Positions 42,147 to 53,665 are shown, counted from the stretch's first letter. The stretch: 64,000 nt of DNA from Shimia sp049116215 (GCF_049116215.1 NZ_JAGDZB010000006.1:310001-374000), one strand, 5' to 3'. Notes: generated by a model not told the origin, from the letters alone. A program made the numbers and translations.

Positions 42147-43754
42147 GTGCGGAAACGCGATAGACTGGATGAGTTTGCGTTCTTGGAAGAAGTCCAAATG
42201 GGCATTTTCGTGCTGGAAGTGGCTCAGGATGGGCTGCCGCGCTATTTGATGATGAACCGTCTGGCGCGCACAACCGCGCAGTTGGAACCGGACTTTGTGG
42301 TTGGAAAAACGGCGGCTGAGATTTTTGGTGGTATCACCGGCGAGAAGGCGATGGCCAAGCACCTCACTGTGATTGAGAGTGGGGAAGAGGCAACCTACGA
42401 AATTACCTTCCCCTTTGCCAAAAACGTGGTGGAAATCCGTACCACGCTTACGCCGATCTATTACGAGGATGGTACGCTGTCCCATATCTTGGGGTGTTCG
42501 GCGGACATCACGCTGGAGAAACAGCGGGACGCCGCATTGGCTTTGACAAGAATTGCCAAAGAGAAAGCGGAGCAGGCGAATAAGGCGAAAGAGCAATTTC
42601 TGGCCAATATGAGCCATGAAATCCGCACTCCGATGAATGGCATTATTGGCATGTGTGAGCTTTTGCGCGAGACCATGTTGAACAACCGGCAAAAGCTGTA
42701 TTCGGATACGATCTCCAGCTCCGCCAACGCGCTTTTGGACATCATCAACGATGTGTTGGATTTTTCCAAAATTCAGGCCGGTAAATTGTCGATCCATGAC
42801 GCGCCGTTCTCGTTGCGGGATTTGGTTGCGGAAATCGCCACGTTGCTGAGCATTCGAGCGGAGGCAAAAGGGCTTCGCATTCATGTAGGGTATGGCGACG
42901 CCTTGCCGTCCAATTTTTTGGGTGATGCAAGCCGGGTTCGGCAGATCCTTTTGAACCTGATCGGCAATGCGATCAAATTCACCGAAACCGGCCAGGTGGA
43001 TGTGCGGGTTGCTTACGATCCCGATGCGAAGCGCTGGCCGTTAAAACTGATCGTTCAGGACACAGGCCCAGGCATTTCGGACACTGAAAAGAAAATGATC
43101 TTTTCAGCCTTTGAGCAGATCGACAATTTGGCGACCCGTCGGGAGGACGGGACCGGGTTGGGCCTGACCATTTCGCAGGCACTGGTTGAGCGGATGCATG
43201 GCAAAATCGAAGTGGACAGCACCGTGGGCGAAGGCACAACCTTTACCGTGTCTCTGGCGCTACCGGTGACTCAAGAAGTGGTCGAGGTGCAGGAGGTTGA
43301 GGAGCTGTTGATTGCCTCTTATCCGCCGATGGAGGTGCAGGCCGGGCGGTTGGAGGCAGAAGCGCAACCGCAGCCGGGTGAGCCGCTCAACGGGATGCGG
43401 ATCCTTGTGGCGGAAGACAACCGTGTGAACCAGTTGGTGATCAGCAAAATGTTGGGGCCAACTGGTGCAAATTTGCAGTTTGTGCCGGACGGGCAGCAGG
43501 CGGTGGACGCGTATAAGGCAGGTGAATGTGATTTGATCCTGATGGATCTCTCGATGCCGGTTTTGGGTGGTCTGGAGGCCACACGTCAAATTCGGGCCTA
43601 TGAAAAGGATGTGGCGCGGCCGGCGTGCAAAATCATTGCGGTAACTGCCAATGCGCAGCCCAGCGATGCGGAGGCCTGTATGAAGGCGGGTATGGATGAC
43701 TTCCTGAGCAAACCGTTTCGCAAGGGCGAGCTTATTTCCATTATCAACTGGTGA
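42147..43754 (+). CDS. Soluble PAS hybrid histidine kinase, tandem copy 1
   Basis: A 535-residue kinase without membrane segments: PAS (about 15-125, with GLPRYLMMN and DGTLSHILG), HisKA (His157 in NMSHEIRTPMNG), HATPase (about 260-375, with LLNLIGNAIKFT and DTGPGIS, DGTGLGL) and receiver (about 417-535, acceptor Asp467 in LILMDLSMP). Starts at a GTG preceded by AGGAT. First of three paralogues in a row. It has no Hpt or output domain, so a partner must be elsewhere. GGTAACCAGTT at 42071-42081 recurs (as GGTAACAGTT) upstream of copy 2. Confidence 0.88.
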   Translation: MRKRDRLDEFAFLEEVQMGIFVLEVAQDGLPRYLMMNRLARTTAQLEPDFVVGKTAAEIFGGITGEKAMAKHLTVIESGEEATYEITFPFAKNVVEIRTTLTPIYYEDGTLSHILGCSADITLEKQRDAALALTRIAKEKAEQANKAKEQFLANMSHEIRTPMNGIIGMCELLRETMLNNRQKLYSDTISSSANALLDIINDVLDFSKIQAGKLSIHDAPFSLRDLVAEIATLLSIRAEAKGLRIHVGYGDALPSNFLGDASRVRQILLNLIGNAIKFTETGQVDVRVAYDPDAKRWPLKLIVQDTGPGISDTEKKMIFSAFEQIDNLATRREDGTGLGLTISQALVERMHGKIEVDSTVGEGTTFTVSLALPVTQEVVEVQEVEELLIASYPPMEVQAGRLEAEAQPQPGEPLNGMRILVAEDNRVNQLVISKMLGPTGANLQFVPDGQQAVDAYKAGECDLILMDLSMPVLGGLEATRQIRAYEKDVARPACKIIAVTANAQPSDAEACMKAGMDDFLSKPFRKGELISIINW

Positions 43755-44009
43755 TAATGGTCGCCAAGATGGCTGAAAGTGGGCGCCTGTCTTTTCCGTT
43801 CACAACAAATACAGACCAATTGTCTCTTGTGGCAGCAATAAAGGTGCTGCAAAAATAAATGTTTAAGGGCAGCAGACATTGCGGCTGTGGTTTTCAGCAG
43901 TGCAATTGGGGATAAGGTGCCTGATTTTGTTTGATTGCAACAGTTTGGTAACAGTTAATCAGCTATGAATTAGAATGAAATTTCTCAGCGTCTCTATGGT
44001 GTTGATGAC

Positions 44010-45638
<1,629 letters not shown>

Positions 45639-45872
45639 GCATGTTGCGCGCCCTGTGGGACCAAATGCCGCTTTTAGAAATCCGCTAAACTGTTACAACA
45701 AAAGTAGTATATAACTGGGGCAGGCACGCGCTTGAACCAATTCGGATTTTAGAATTTATTAACCAAACGCTGTAAATTTAGGGCGGATTTTAGACACGTC
45801 TTTCTTACCATCAGTTGCACCGGTCGCTGGCCGTGTGTGGGTAGGTAATACGACGGCAATAAGGGGTGACCT

Positions 45873-47522
45873 GTGACAGGCAAAGAGCAGATCGATCCGT
45901 TCGCGTTTTTGGACAAGGTCGCGTTTTCTGTGTTTGTCTTGGAAGTGTGCGACGACGGCATGCCGCGTTACGTTGCCGCCAATGCCCCTGCGCTTCAGTA
46001 TACAGATTACACGTTGGGGCAGGTGGTCGGAAAGACTGCGCTTGAGGTGTTTGGTGGAAGTGTCGGGCAGCGCGGGTTGGCGCACCATCTAAGTGTTATC
46101 GCGCAGGCGGAAGAGGTGACTTACGAAGTGCCTATCCCGCGCGGCAATCGGGTTGCTTTGATGCGTACCACCTTGAGCCCGTTGTTTAATCAAGACGGTA
46201 TATTGACCCATCTTGTCGGCTCGTCCATGGATGTGTCGGCCAACAAGGAGCGCGATGATGCGCTGGAGTTGACCAAAGTTGCCAAGGAGAAGGCAGAGCT
46301 AGCGGTGCGGGCCAAAGAGCGGTTTCTGGCCAATGTCAGCCATGAGATCCGCACGCCGATGAATGGTATTTTGGGGATGTGCGAGCTGTTACGGGACACT
46401 GCGCTGGACGATCAGCAGCGGCTGTTCTCGGAAACGATTTTCAATTCGGCCAATGCGTTGTTGGAGATTGTGAACGATGTGTTGGACTTCTCCAAGATTC
46501 AATCTGAGACTATTTCGCTGCATATTGAGCCGTTCTCTCTGCGCAGCCTGATATCGGAAACGATCACGCTTTTGAGCGCGCGGGCTGAGGTCAAAGGGTT
46601 GGCTCTTTTGGAAGACTACCCGCAGTCCGTGCCGGACGCCTTTGTTGGGGATGGAACTCGGGTGCGGCAGGTGCTGCTCAATCTGATTGGCAACGCGATA
46701 AAATTTACCAACGAAGGGCATGTCTGTGTTGGTGTGACCTATGTACACGGTGAGATGCGGCCCTTACGGATATCGGTGACTGATACCGGTGCAGGTATTG
46801 CGCCTGAAGATCACGAAATGGTTTTCTCCGCATTTGAACAGGTGGACCGGCCTGCAATGCAGCGGGAGGAAGGCACCGGACTGGGATTGGCAATCACGCG
46901 CGCCGTGGTTGAGCGCATGGGGGGCAAGGTCTCGGTCTACAGCGCACGAGGGGAAGGGTCCACTTTCAAGGTATGTCTGGGGCTCTCGGTTGCGGCGCCT
47001 CAAGATGTGCAGGACCCACCGTGTTGTACGCCGTCGCCTAACGCAGAGGGCCGTCCCCCACAATTGGACTTTGAATTGGTTGTTTCGCCCGAGCATGTCG
47101 CAGGGGATGCAGAGAGCCTGCCTTCGTTGCAGGGGAAAAAAGTGCTGGTGGCCGAGGACAATAAGACCAATCAGTTGGTGGTGAAAAAGATGCTGGCCTC
47201 AACCGGCGCAGCGCTGACGTTTGTCGAGGATGGCAAGGCGGCGCTGGATGCGTATCAAAATGAGGATTGGGATGTGATCCTGATGGATCTGTTGATGCCT
47301 GTGATGGGAGGGCAAGAGGCAACCCGACACATTCGCGCGTATGAGGCAGAGGTCGGTCAAAACCCCTGTAGAATCATTGCACTGACTGCCAACACTCAGC
47401 CAAGTGATATTGATGCCAGTTTGGAGGCGGGAATGGATGACTTTTTGAGCAAGCCATTTCGAAAGCGCCAGCTTTTGTCGCTGATCGCATCGGACGCGCG
47501 GTTACCAAGCCAGGCCGGATAA
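45873..47522 (+). CDS. Soluble PAS hybrid histidine kinase, tandem copy 3
   Basis: A 549-residue paralogue: PAS (about 12-125, GMPRYVAAN), HisKA (His157 in NVSHEIRTPMNG), HATPase (LLNLIGNAIKFT, DTGAGIA, EGTGLGL) and receiver (about 425-549, VILMDLLMP). It is the most diverged of the three; its PAS and receiver differ clearly from copies 1 and 2. GTG start after AAGGGGTGACC. 234 bases separate it from copy 2, so each kinase probably has its own promoter. Input signals are unknown. Confidence 0.88.
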   Translation: MTGKEQIDPFAFLDKVAFSVFVLEVCDDGMPRYVAANAPALQYTDYTLGQVVGKTALEVFGGSVGQRGLAHHLSVIAQAEEVTYEVPIPRGNRVALMRTTLSPLFNQDGILTHLVGSSMDVSANKERDDALELTKVAKEKAELAVRAKERFLANVSHEIRTPMNGILGMCELLRDTALDDQQRLFSETIFNSANALLEIVNDVLDFSKIQSETISLHIEPFSLRSLISETITLLSARAEVKGLALLEDYPQSVPDAFVGDGTRVRQVLLNLIGNAIKFTNEGHVCVGVTYVHGEMRPLRISVTDTGAGIAPEDHEMVFSAFEQVDRPAMQREEGTGLGLAITRAVVERMGGKVSVYSARGEGSTFKVCLGLSVAAPQDVQDPPCCTPSPNAEGRPPQLDFELVVSPEHVAGDAESLPSLQGKKVLVAEDNKTNQLVVKKMLASTGAALTFVEDGKAALDAYQNEDWDVILMDLLMPVMGGQEATRHIRAYEAEVGQNPCRIIALTANTQPSDIDASLEAGMDDFLSKPFRKRQLLSLIASDARLPSQAG

Positions 47523-47535
47523 CCGCGCGTTCTAT

Positions 47536-47958
47536 TTAGACCATGTGACGGGCGCGGGCGCCGCGTTCGATGCCGGCGGCGTGCAGGCGGTCAATCTCCA
47601 ACTCGTAGCGGATTTCTTCCAAGATACGCAGCTCGGTTTCTGCCAGGGTGCCATCCGCCGCGGCCACATCGCAAGCCAGCGCGTAAGCGGTTTCAAACAG
47701 ATGCTCGGGCAGATCGTGGCGTACGAGACCAAACAGAGCAGCCAAGCCATCTTCCTGTTCAAACAATTCAAACACCAATTGGCTGACGTGTTGCATGCGG
47801 TCGATGTCATATTCGGCAAAGACCGGAAGATTGTTCACGGCGACCTGGATCTTGACCAGCTCGGCAGTGCGGATGTTTTCGTCAGAAGCCGATACGGCGA
47901 TCATCACGGCAACAAGGCAATCTTGCGGCGTGAGGGTGGTTGGGGTTTTATCCGGCAC
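47536..47958 (-). CDS. TerB-like protein
   Basis: A 140-residue all-alpha protein of the TerB/tellurite-resistance-related family, with MIAVSASDENIRTAELVKI and AYALACDVAAADGTLAETEL giving the doubled acidic D-x-x-x-x-x-E pattern. Start: a GTG at 47958 eight bases after AGGA; the frame open to 48102 lacks family character. The family is linked to membrane and metal stress, but no other ter genes are here, so tellurite resistance should not be assumed. Divergent from lysS. Confidence 0.78.
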   Translation of the reverse strand: MPDKTPTTLTPQDCLVAVMIAVSASDENIRTAELVKIQVAVNNLPVFAEYDIDRMQHVSQLVFELFEQEDGLAALFGLVRHDLPEHLFETAYALACDVAAADGTLAETELRILEEIRYELEIDRLHAAGIERGARARHMV

Positions 47959-48101
47959 TGGGAATTCCTTTGAAATAACCTTGTTGCGGTGCAGAATATT
48001 GACTGACCCCGCAAGGAGCAATAGGAAGCGGCGGATTGTCTCGTGTAATGAAGCGCTGGGCATGATTTTGCTGAAACCAATCCCGACATCGGAGATGGAC
48101 A

Positions 48102-49754
48102 ATGTCTGACCTGCGCGACGCAGCCCTCGTATCCAAAGCCTGGCCCTTTGAAGAAGCGCGTAAGCTTCTCAAACGCTACGCAAAGGGTGCGCCGGAGAAG
48201 GGATATGTGCTGTTTGAGACAGGCTACGGTCCTTCCGGCCTGCCACATATCGGCACTTTTGGCGAAGTGGCCCGCACCACAATGATCAAGACCGCCTTTG
48301 AGGCGATCAGTGACATTCCAACCAAATTGATCTGTTTCTCAGATGATTTGGACGGGATGCGCAAAGTGCCGTCCAACGTACCAAACCCAGAGATTTTGGA
48401 GCAGCACCTGCAGCGGCCATTGACCTCTGTGCCGGATCCTTTTGGCACACATGAGAGCTTTGGGGACCACAACAACGCCATGCTGCGCCGCTTCCTCGAT
48501 ACGTTTAATTTCGAGTATGAGTTCTACTCTGCCAAGGAGTTTTACGGGTCGGGTCAGTTTGACGAGATCTTGAAGCGGGCCGTGGAGCGCTATGACGAGG
48601 TCATGGCAATCATGCTGAAGTCGCTGCGTGAAGAGCGGGCGGCGACCTATTCGATCTTCCTGCCTCTGCACCCGGAAAGCGGGCGCGTCATGTATGTGCC
48701 GATGAAGAAGGTCTGCGCCGAGACATACACGGTGACCTTTGACGATGAGACCGGCAAGGAATGGACCGTGCCGGTGACCGGTGGCAATGTGAAGTTGCAG
48801 TGGAAGCCGGACTTTGGCGCGCGCTGGGCGGCGTTGGGTGTCGACTTTGAGATGTATGGCAAGGAACACGCCACCAACGAGAAGATCTATGATGCGATCT
48901 GTCGTGCGCTGGGTGGTCGGGCGCCAAACCACTTCTCCTATGAGCTGTTCCTCGATGAAAACGGGCAGAAGATTTCCAAGTCGTCTGGCAATGGTGTGTC
49001 GATTGACCAGTGGTTGACCTATGCCTCCACGGAGAGCCTCGCGTACTTCATGTACCAGAAGCCAAAAACCGCAAAGCGGATGCATTTTGATGTGATCCCG
49101 AAAGCGGTGGATGAGTATCACCAGCAGCTGCGCGCGTATCATACGCAGGACATCAAGGCGCAGCTCAACAATCCGGTGTGGCACATCCATGGTGGCGACG
49201 TGCCGCAGAGCGATATGGTGGTGCCGTTCTCTATGCTGCTGAACCTAGCATCGGCGTCTTCTGCGGAAGACAAGGCCACCATGTGGGGCTTCATCAATAA
49301 GTATGCGCCGGATGCAACGGCGGAAACCCATCCGGGGATGGACGCGGCGGCGGGCCATGCGGTCAGCTACTTCAACGACTTTGTGAAGCCGGCAAAAGAG
49401 TACCGTGCGCCGACCGATCAGGAGCGCGCGGCGCTGGAAGATCTGGCAGGGGCGTTGAGTTCTGCGGAGACGGCACTGGCGGTGATTGCGGCGAAAAATG
49501 CTCAGGTCGGCAACGATGATCCGTTGCCGGAGCCGGATTTTGACGATGAGGAGTTCCTGCAATCCATCGTCTTTGCGATTGGCAAAACGCATGGGTTTGA
49601 GCCGCTGCGCGATTGGTTCAAGGCGATCTATGAGGTGCTGCTGGGCGCCAGCCAAGGGCCGCGCTTTGGGGGCTTCATTGCGCTCTATGGCGTGGAGGAA
49701 ACCGTGGCGTTGATCCACAAGGCGCTGGCGGGTGAATTGATTGCGGCTGAGTAA
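48102..49754 (+). CDS. lysS: Lysyl-tRNA synthetase, class I
   Basis: A 550-residue class I (LysK-type) lysyl-tRNA synthetase. The HIGH-like motif is GPSGLPHIG (about 43-51) and the KMSKS-like motif is KISKSSG (about 292-298), both in a Rossmann catalytic domain; the C-terminal part binds the anticodon. Class I enzymes occur in archaea and alphaproteobacteria such as this group. Divergent from the TerB-like gene and followed by a terminator. Confidence 0.93.
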   Translation: MSDLRDAALVSKAWPFEEARKLLKRYAKGAPEKGYVLFETGYGPSGLPHIGTFGEVARTTMIKTAFEAISDIPTKLICFSDDLDGMRKVPSNVPNPEILEQHLQRPLTSVPDPFGTHESFGDHNNAMLRRFLDTFNFEYEFYSAKEFYGSGQFDEILKRAVERYDEVMAIMLKSLREERAATYSIFLPLHPESGRVMYVPMKKVCAETYTVTFDDETGKEWTVPVTGGNVKLQWKPDFGARWAALGVDFEMYGKEHATNEKIYDAICRALGGRAPNHFSYELFLDENGQKISKSSGNGVSIDQWLTYASTESLAYFMYQKPKTAKRMHFDVIPKAVDEYHQQLRAYHTQDIKAQLNNPVWHIHGGDVPQSDMVVPFSMLLNLASASSAEDKATMWGFINKYAPDATAETHPGMDAAAGHAVSYFNDFVKPAKEYRAPTDQERAALEDLAGALSSAETALAVIAAKNAQVGNDDPLPEPDFDDEEFLQSIVFAIGKTHGFEPLRDWFKAIYEVLLGASQGPRFGGFIALYGVEETVALIHKALAGELIAAE

Positions 49755-49778
49755 GATCGGCTGACAGCTCAGGTTTTG

Positions 49779-49805
49779 AAAGGCTCCGCTTTGGCGGGGC
49801 CTTTT
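49779..49805 (+). terminator. Terminator of lysS
   Basis: AAAGGCTCCGC (49779-49789) pairs with GCGGGGCCTTT (49794-49804), one G-U pair, and ends in a short T-run. Confidence 0.75.
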
Positions 49806-49885
49806 GGTTTTTGGGGAAAGCGCGCAGGGCGTGAAATGATCTGAGGGCCGCGGCAGGGCGTAGTCCCTCATAAGGGAGGTGCGCC

Positions 49886-50305
49886 ATGAAACATGTTTTG
49901 CTCGCAATTGTGGTTGTGATGGAGTTTGCCCGAACGCAGGTCGCCAAAGCGCAAGAGGGCGGTGCCGCCACGGAAATCCAGACGGTGATCAACAGTCAGG
50001 TGGCGGCCTTTGCGAAAGACGATTTTACCGATGCCTTCACTTTTGCTGCCGATAACATTCAGCGGATGTTTGGCACGCCGGAGAATTTTGGCGTGATGGT
50101 CAAGCGGGGCTATCCGATGGTGCATCGGGCCGAGGACGTGCGCTTTGGTGAGCTGCGCGCCGAGGGCAATATGCTTTGGCAGCGGGTCCTGGTGAAAGAC
50201 GGTGCAGGCGTGGTGCATGCGCTGGAGTATCTGATGAACAGCGATGGTGACAGCTGGCGCATTGCGGCGGTGCAACTGGTGCAGCCGAAAGACGTGGGCG
50301 CATAG
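49886..50305 (+). CDS. Exported DUF4864 protein
   Basis: A 139-residue protein with a signal peptide (about 1-22, TQVAKAQ) and a DUF4864 core (IQTVINSQVAAFAKDDFTDAF at 31-51; shown only in part: QTVINSQVAAF; then FTFAADNIQRMFGTP). The family has an NTF2/cystatin-like small fold and unknown function. It is periplasmic. AAGGGAGG lies upstream of the ATG. It converges with the second DMT gene. Confidence 0.82.
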   Translation: MKHVLLAIVVVMEFARTQVAKAQEGGAATEIQTVINSQVAAFAKDDFTDAFTFAADNIQRMFGTPENFGVMVKRGYPMVHRAEDVRFGELRAEGNMLWQRVLVKDGAGVVHALEYLMNSDGDSWRIAAVQLVQPKDVGA

Positions 50306-50312
50306 CGCAGAC

Positions 50313-51197
50313 CTAGCGGGTTCGGGCTTCGCGCCAGACCAGCACAGCGGCGGCGCTAAGAATGATGCCCGCGCCAAGCCAGCTGATCGCATCCGGCAGG
50401 ACCGAGAACACCAGCGCGTCATAGAGCGCGGCGAAGGCTAAAGACGTGTAGAAAAACGGGCTGACAAAACTCGCGTCGGCCATGCGCATGGCGTTGATGA
50501 AACAGGTTTGGGCGGAGGCCATCAGCAGGCCGATACCCGCCAGAGCCGCCCATTGCTGCAAAGTCGGCATTTGCCAGACAAAGGCTGCTGCGACAGTAGC
50601 GATGATGAGGCCAATGGCATTGTTGATCAGCAGGATTTGGAAAGGGCGTTCGCGGCCGGTGAGTTTTTTGATGAAGATCAGCTCGCCGCCCATGGCGAAG
50701 GCCGCGCCTAAGGCCAGCAAAGCGCCAAATTCCAGAGCACCTGTGCCCGGACGGGTCAGGACCATGGCCCCAGTGAAGGCCAGGGCAGCGGAGCCCCAGC
50801 GCCAGGGGCCGATCTTCTCGCCCAGAAACGGGATCGCCAGCAGCATACCGACCACGGGATTGAGAAAACTGATCGCCGTGGCGTCCGAGAGCGGGATGAA
50901 GGCCGCCGCGGCAAACATCAGTGTAACGCCGCCCCAGCCCAAAGTTGAGCGGCCAATGTGCAGGCCCCAATTGGGGCGCGTGATTTTGGGGCGGACAATC
51001 ATTGCTGCGGTAGCAAACCCTAAAAACGCAAAGAGGAAGCGCCCGTGGCTGATTTGAAGCGGATGCAACTCTGGCCCCAAGGCACCGGTGCTCAATGCTT
51101 TGGCCAATAAGGTGGTGCCCGCCGCAAAGGCGGAGGCGGCAAGGGTCAGCGCAGCGGCAAGGGCTGGGTTGGTGCGGGGCAGGGACTGTTCGCTCAT
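50313..51197 (-). CDS. DMT-superfamily (EamA) transporter
   Basis: A 294-residue membrane protein with ten hydrophobic segments in two EamA repeats, including PLSDATAISFLNPVVG, a common EamA motif, at about 95-110. The ATG at 51197 begins MSEQSLPRTNPALAAALTL; the longer frame to 51305 is polar and unlikely. A pair of ATTTGCGCAAAT sites lies 79-110 bases upstream and may control it. Substrate unknown. Confidence 0.83.
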   Translation of the reverse strand: MSEQSLPRTNPALAAALTLAASAFAAGTTLLAKALSTGALGPELHPLQISHGRFLFAFLGFATAAMIVRPKITRPNWGLHIGRSTLGWGGVTLMFAAAAFIPLSDATAISFLNPVVGMLLAIPFLGEKIGPWRWGSAALAFTGAMVLTRPGTGALEFGALLALGAAFAMGGELIFIKKLTGRERPFQILLINNAIGLIIATVAAAFVWQMPTLQQWAALAGIGLLMASAQTCFINAMRMADASFVSPFFYTSLAFAALYDALVFSVLPDAISWLGAGIILSAAAVLVWREARTR

Positions 51198-51522
51198 GAG
51201 GTGGTTATGCGCTTGTGGTTTGGGCCTGACAAGTGGGGGCTTTGAGCCACTTGCGTGGTGCGGTCGATTCTGCCGATTTGCGCAGATGTCACAAAATTTG
51301 CGCAAATCGAAAGTTGGGGGTTCCCATTTGGCGTCGATGCCTCTAGTCAGTGCGAATGATCAAACGCACAGAAATCCCTTTTGTACGACGCCGACGCGCT
51401 GCTGCGTGACCGGTACCTGATCCATTGCGCTGCAAAGTGGCGCACAAGCTCTCAAAAACATTGACGTAAATGCCCCAAGTGATGCAGTCACAAAGGCTCA
51501 TGATCTGAAAAGGAAGATCGAC
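51198..51522. other. 325-base divergent intergenic region
   Basis: Lies between a DMT exporter gene (minus) and argD (plus). It contains the palindrome pair at 51276-51307; the rest holds no gene I can support. Confidence 0.5.
51276..51307. promoter_or_regulatory. Paired palindromic operators ATTTGCGCAAAT
   Basis: A perfect 12-bp palindrome ATTTGCGCAAAT (51296-51307) and a one-mismatch copy ATTTGCGCAGAT (51276-51287) are 20 bases apart, two helical turns. They also form longer inverted arms CGATTTGCGCA/TGCGCAAATCG (51274-51284 and 51299-51309). They are closer to the DMT gene than to argD. Confidence 0.55.
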
Positions 51523-52704
51523 ATGATCCCGTCCGTTTTGCCGACGTACAATCGCGCCGCCCTCACGTTTGAGAAAGGCGAAGGAAGCTGGATGATCGAG
51601 GCAGATGGCCGACGTTTTCTGGATCTGGGCGCGGGCATTGCTGTGAATGTTCTGGGCCATGCCAATCCGGTGTTGGTGGAGGCTCTAACCGAACAGGCGG
51701 GCAAGCTTTGGCATGTGTCCAACCTCTACAACATTACCCAGCAGCAGGCGCTGGCGGATAAGCTGGTGGCCAACACCTTTGCCGATACCGTGTTCTTCAC
51801 AAACTCCGGCACCGAGTGCTGTGAGCTGGCGGTGAAAATGGCGCGCAAGTATTGGCACGACAAAGGCCAGCCGGAGCGGGTGGAAGTCATCGCCTTCGAA
51901 GGTGCCTTCCATGGTCGGAGTTCTGCCGGTATTGCAGCGGCGGGTGCGGAGAAGCTTGTGGCGGGCTTTGGGCCGTTGTTGCCGGGCTTCCATCAGGTGG
52001 CCTGGGGCGATCTGGACACCGCTAAGGCGCTGATTTCTGATCAGACTGCGGCCATTATTGTGGAGCCGGTGCAGGGCGAAGGCGGTATCCGTCCAATGGC
52101 GGATGAGGACCTTAAAACATTGCGGGCGATCTGTGATGAGGCAGGTATTCTGCTGATCATGGATGAGGTGCAATGTGGTGTGGGTCGGACTGGCAAGCTG
52201 TTTGCCCATGAATGGGCCGGTGTGACGCCGGACATCATGATGGTCGCCAAAGGCATCGGTGGCGGCTTCCCTCTCGGCGCGGTGCTGGCCACGGAAGACG
52301 CGGCGAGCGGCATGGTTGCGGGCACACATGGCTCGACCTATGGCGGCAACCCGTTGGCTTGCGCGGTTGGTGGCGCAGTGATGGATGTGGTCGCGGATGA
52401 AGCGTTTTTGGCGGAGGTGAACCGCAAGGCAGGCTTGCTGCGTCAAAAGCTGGAAGGGCTGGTTGCGGGGCATCCAGACGTGTTTGAGGAGGTGCGTGGC
52501 ACCGGTCTGATGTTGGGGCTGAAATGCGCCAAAGCGGCCTGTGGGGACGTTGTGGCAGCGGGCTATGACAACGAGGTGGTGACCGTGCCAGCGGCGGACA
52601 ATGTGGTGCGGCTGTTGCCACCCTTGAACATCACAGATGAAGACATTGCCGAGGCCGTTGTGCGGCTTGAAAAGGCAGCAGCGCAAGTTGGCGCAGAAGG
52701 TTAA
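51523..52704 (+). CDS. argD: Acetylornithine aminotransferase
   Basis: A 393-residue class III PLP aminotransferase for arginine synthesis. The PLP Lys is at 243 in MMVAKGIGGGFP, with FFTNSGTECCELAVK near 91-105, IIVEPVQGEGG and MDEVQCGVGRTG as other diagnostic motifs. AAAAGGAAGA lies upstream. It is followed after 11 bases by argF, so they form an operon that carries two arginine steps. Confidence 0.93.
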   Translation: MIPSVLPTYNRAALTFEKGEGSWMIEADGRRFLDLGAGIAVNVLGHANPVLVEALTEQAGKLWHVSNLYNITQQQALADKLVANTFADTVFFTNSGTECCELAVKMARKYWHDKGQPERVEVIAFEGAFHGRSSAGIAAAGAEKLVAGFGPLLPGFHQVAWGDLDTAKALISDQTAAIIVEPVQGEGGIRPMADEDLKTLRAICDEAGILLIMDEVQCGVGRTGKLFAHEWAGVTPDIMMVAKGIGGGFPLGAVLATEDAASGMVAGTHGSTYGGNPLACAVGGAVMDVVADEAFLAEVNRKAGLLRQKLEGLVAGHPDVFEEVRGTGLMLGLKCAKAACGDVVAAGYDNEVVTVPAADNVVRLLPPLNITDEDIAEAVVRLEKAAAQVGAEG

Positions 52705-52715
52705 GGACTATAGAG

Positions 52716-53642
52716 ATGAAGCATTTTCTGGATATCAATAAGACATCGGTAGATGATCTGCGCAGCATGATCGACAGCGCCAAATCCATCAAAGACGCGC
52801 GCAATGGTCGCCCAAAAGGCGCGCTGGATGACGATCTGCCGCTGAAAGATCACATGGTCGCGCTGATCTTTGAAAAGCCGTCTACCCGGACGCGGGTGAG
52901 CTTTGACGTGGGTGTGCGCCAGATGGGGGGGCAGACCATGGTGCTGTCCGGCTCTGAGATGCAGCTGGGCCATGGTGAGACCGTGGCGGATACCGCCAAG
53001 GTTCTGAGCCGCTATGTCGACCTGATCATGATCCGGACCTTTGAAGAGGCCACGCTGCTGGAGATGGCGGAGAATGCCACCGTGCCGGTGATCAACGGGC
53101 TGACCAACCGCACACACCCGTGCCAGATCATGGCGGATATTCTGACCTTTGAAGAAAAAATGGGCCCGATTGCGGGTAAGAAAGTTGTGTGGTCTGGCGA
53201 CGGCAACAACGTGTTTGCCAGCTTTGCCCATGCGGCTGGGCAGTTTGGCTTTGATCTGACCTTTACCGGGCCACAAACGCTGGATCCGGAACAGGTGTTC
53301 ATTGATGAAGCGCGGGCCAAAGGTGTGAAAGTCGAGATCGAACGTGATCCGGTGAAAGCTGTACAAGGCGCGGATTTGGTTGTGACGGACACCTGGGTGA
53401 GCATGCATGATGCGCCGTCTGCGCGGGAGCGTCGCCACAATCAGCTGCGTGGGTTCCAGGTCAACGAAGAGTTGATGAGCCACGCCAAAGATGACGCGCT
53501 GTTCATGCACTGTCTACCGGCACACCGGAACGAAGAGGCCACCAACGCCGTGATGGATGGGCCAAATTCGGCGGTGTTTGATGAGGCGGAGAACCGGCTG
53601 CACGCGCAAAAGGCGATCATGAAGTGGTGCCTTCAGAGCTAA
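52716..53642 (+). CDS. argF: Ornithine carbamoyltransferase
   Basis: A 308-residue enzyme that makes citrulline from ornithine and carbamoyl phosphate. The carbamoyl-phosphate motif is STRTR (56-60), with HPCQIMADI and the ornithine-loop HCLPAHRNEE later. Anabolic OTCase length. Downstream of argD in one operon, ended by a terminator. Confidence 0.94.
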   Translation: MKHFLDINKTSVDDLRSMIDSAKSIKDARNGRPKGALDDDLPLKDHMVALIFEKPSTRTRVSFDVGVRQMGGQTMVLSGSEMQLGHGETVADTAKVLSRYVDLIMIRTFEEATLLEMAENATVPVINGLTNRTHPCQIMADILTFEEKMGPIAGKKVVWSGDGNNVFASFAHAAGQFGFDLTFTGPQTLDPEQVFIDEARAKGVKVEIERDPVKAVQGADLVVTDTWVSMHDAPSARERRHNQLRGFQVNEELMSHAKDDALFMHCLPAHRNEEATNAVMDGPNSAVFDEAENRLHAQKAIMKWCLQS

Positions 53643-53665
53643 GGCTTGCAGCAATGCGTAACGTA

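Noticed and set aside
47536..48102. Tellurite-resistance operon
   Set aside because: Only a single TerB-like gene is present; no terZ, terC or other ter genes are nearby.
51685..52686. 333-codon minus-strand frame opposite argD
   Set aside because: Antisense to a confident PLP enzyme gene.
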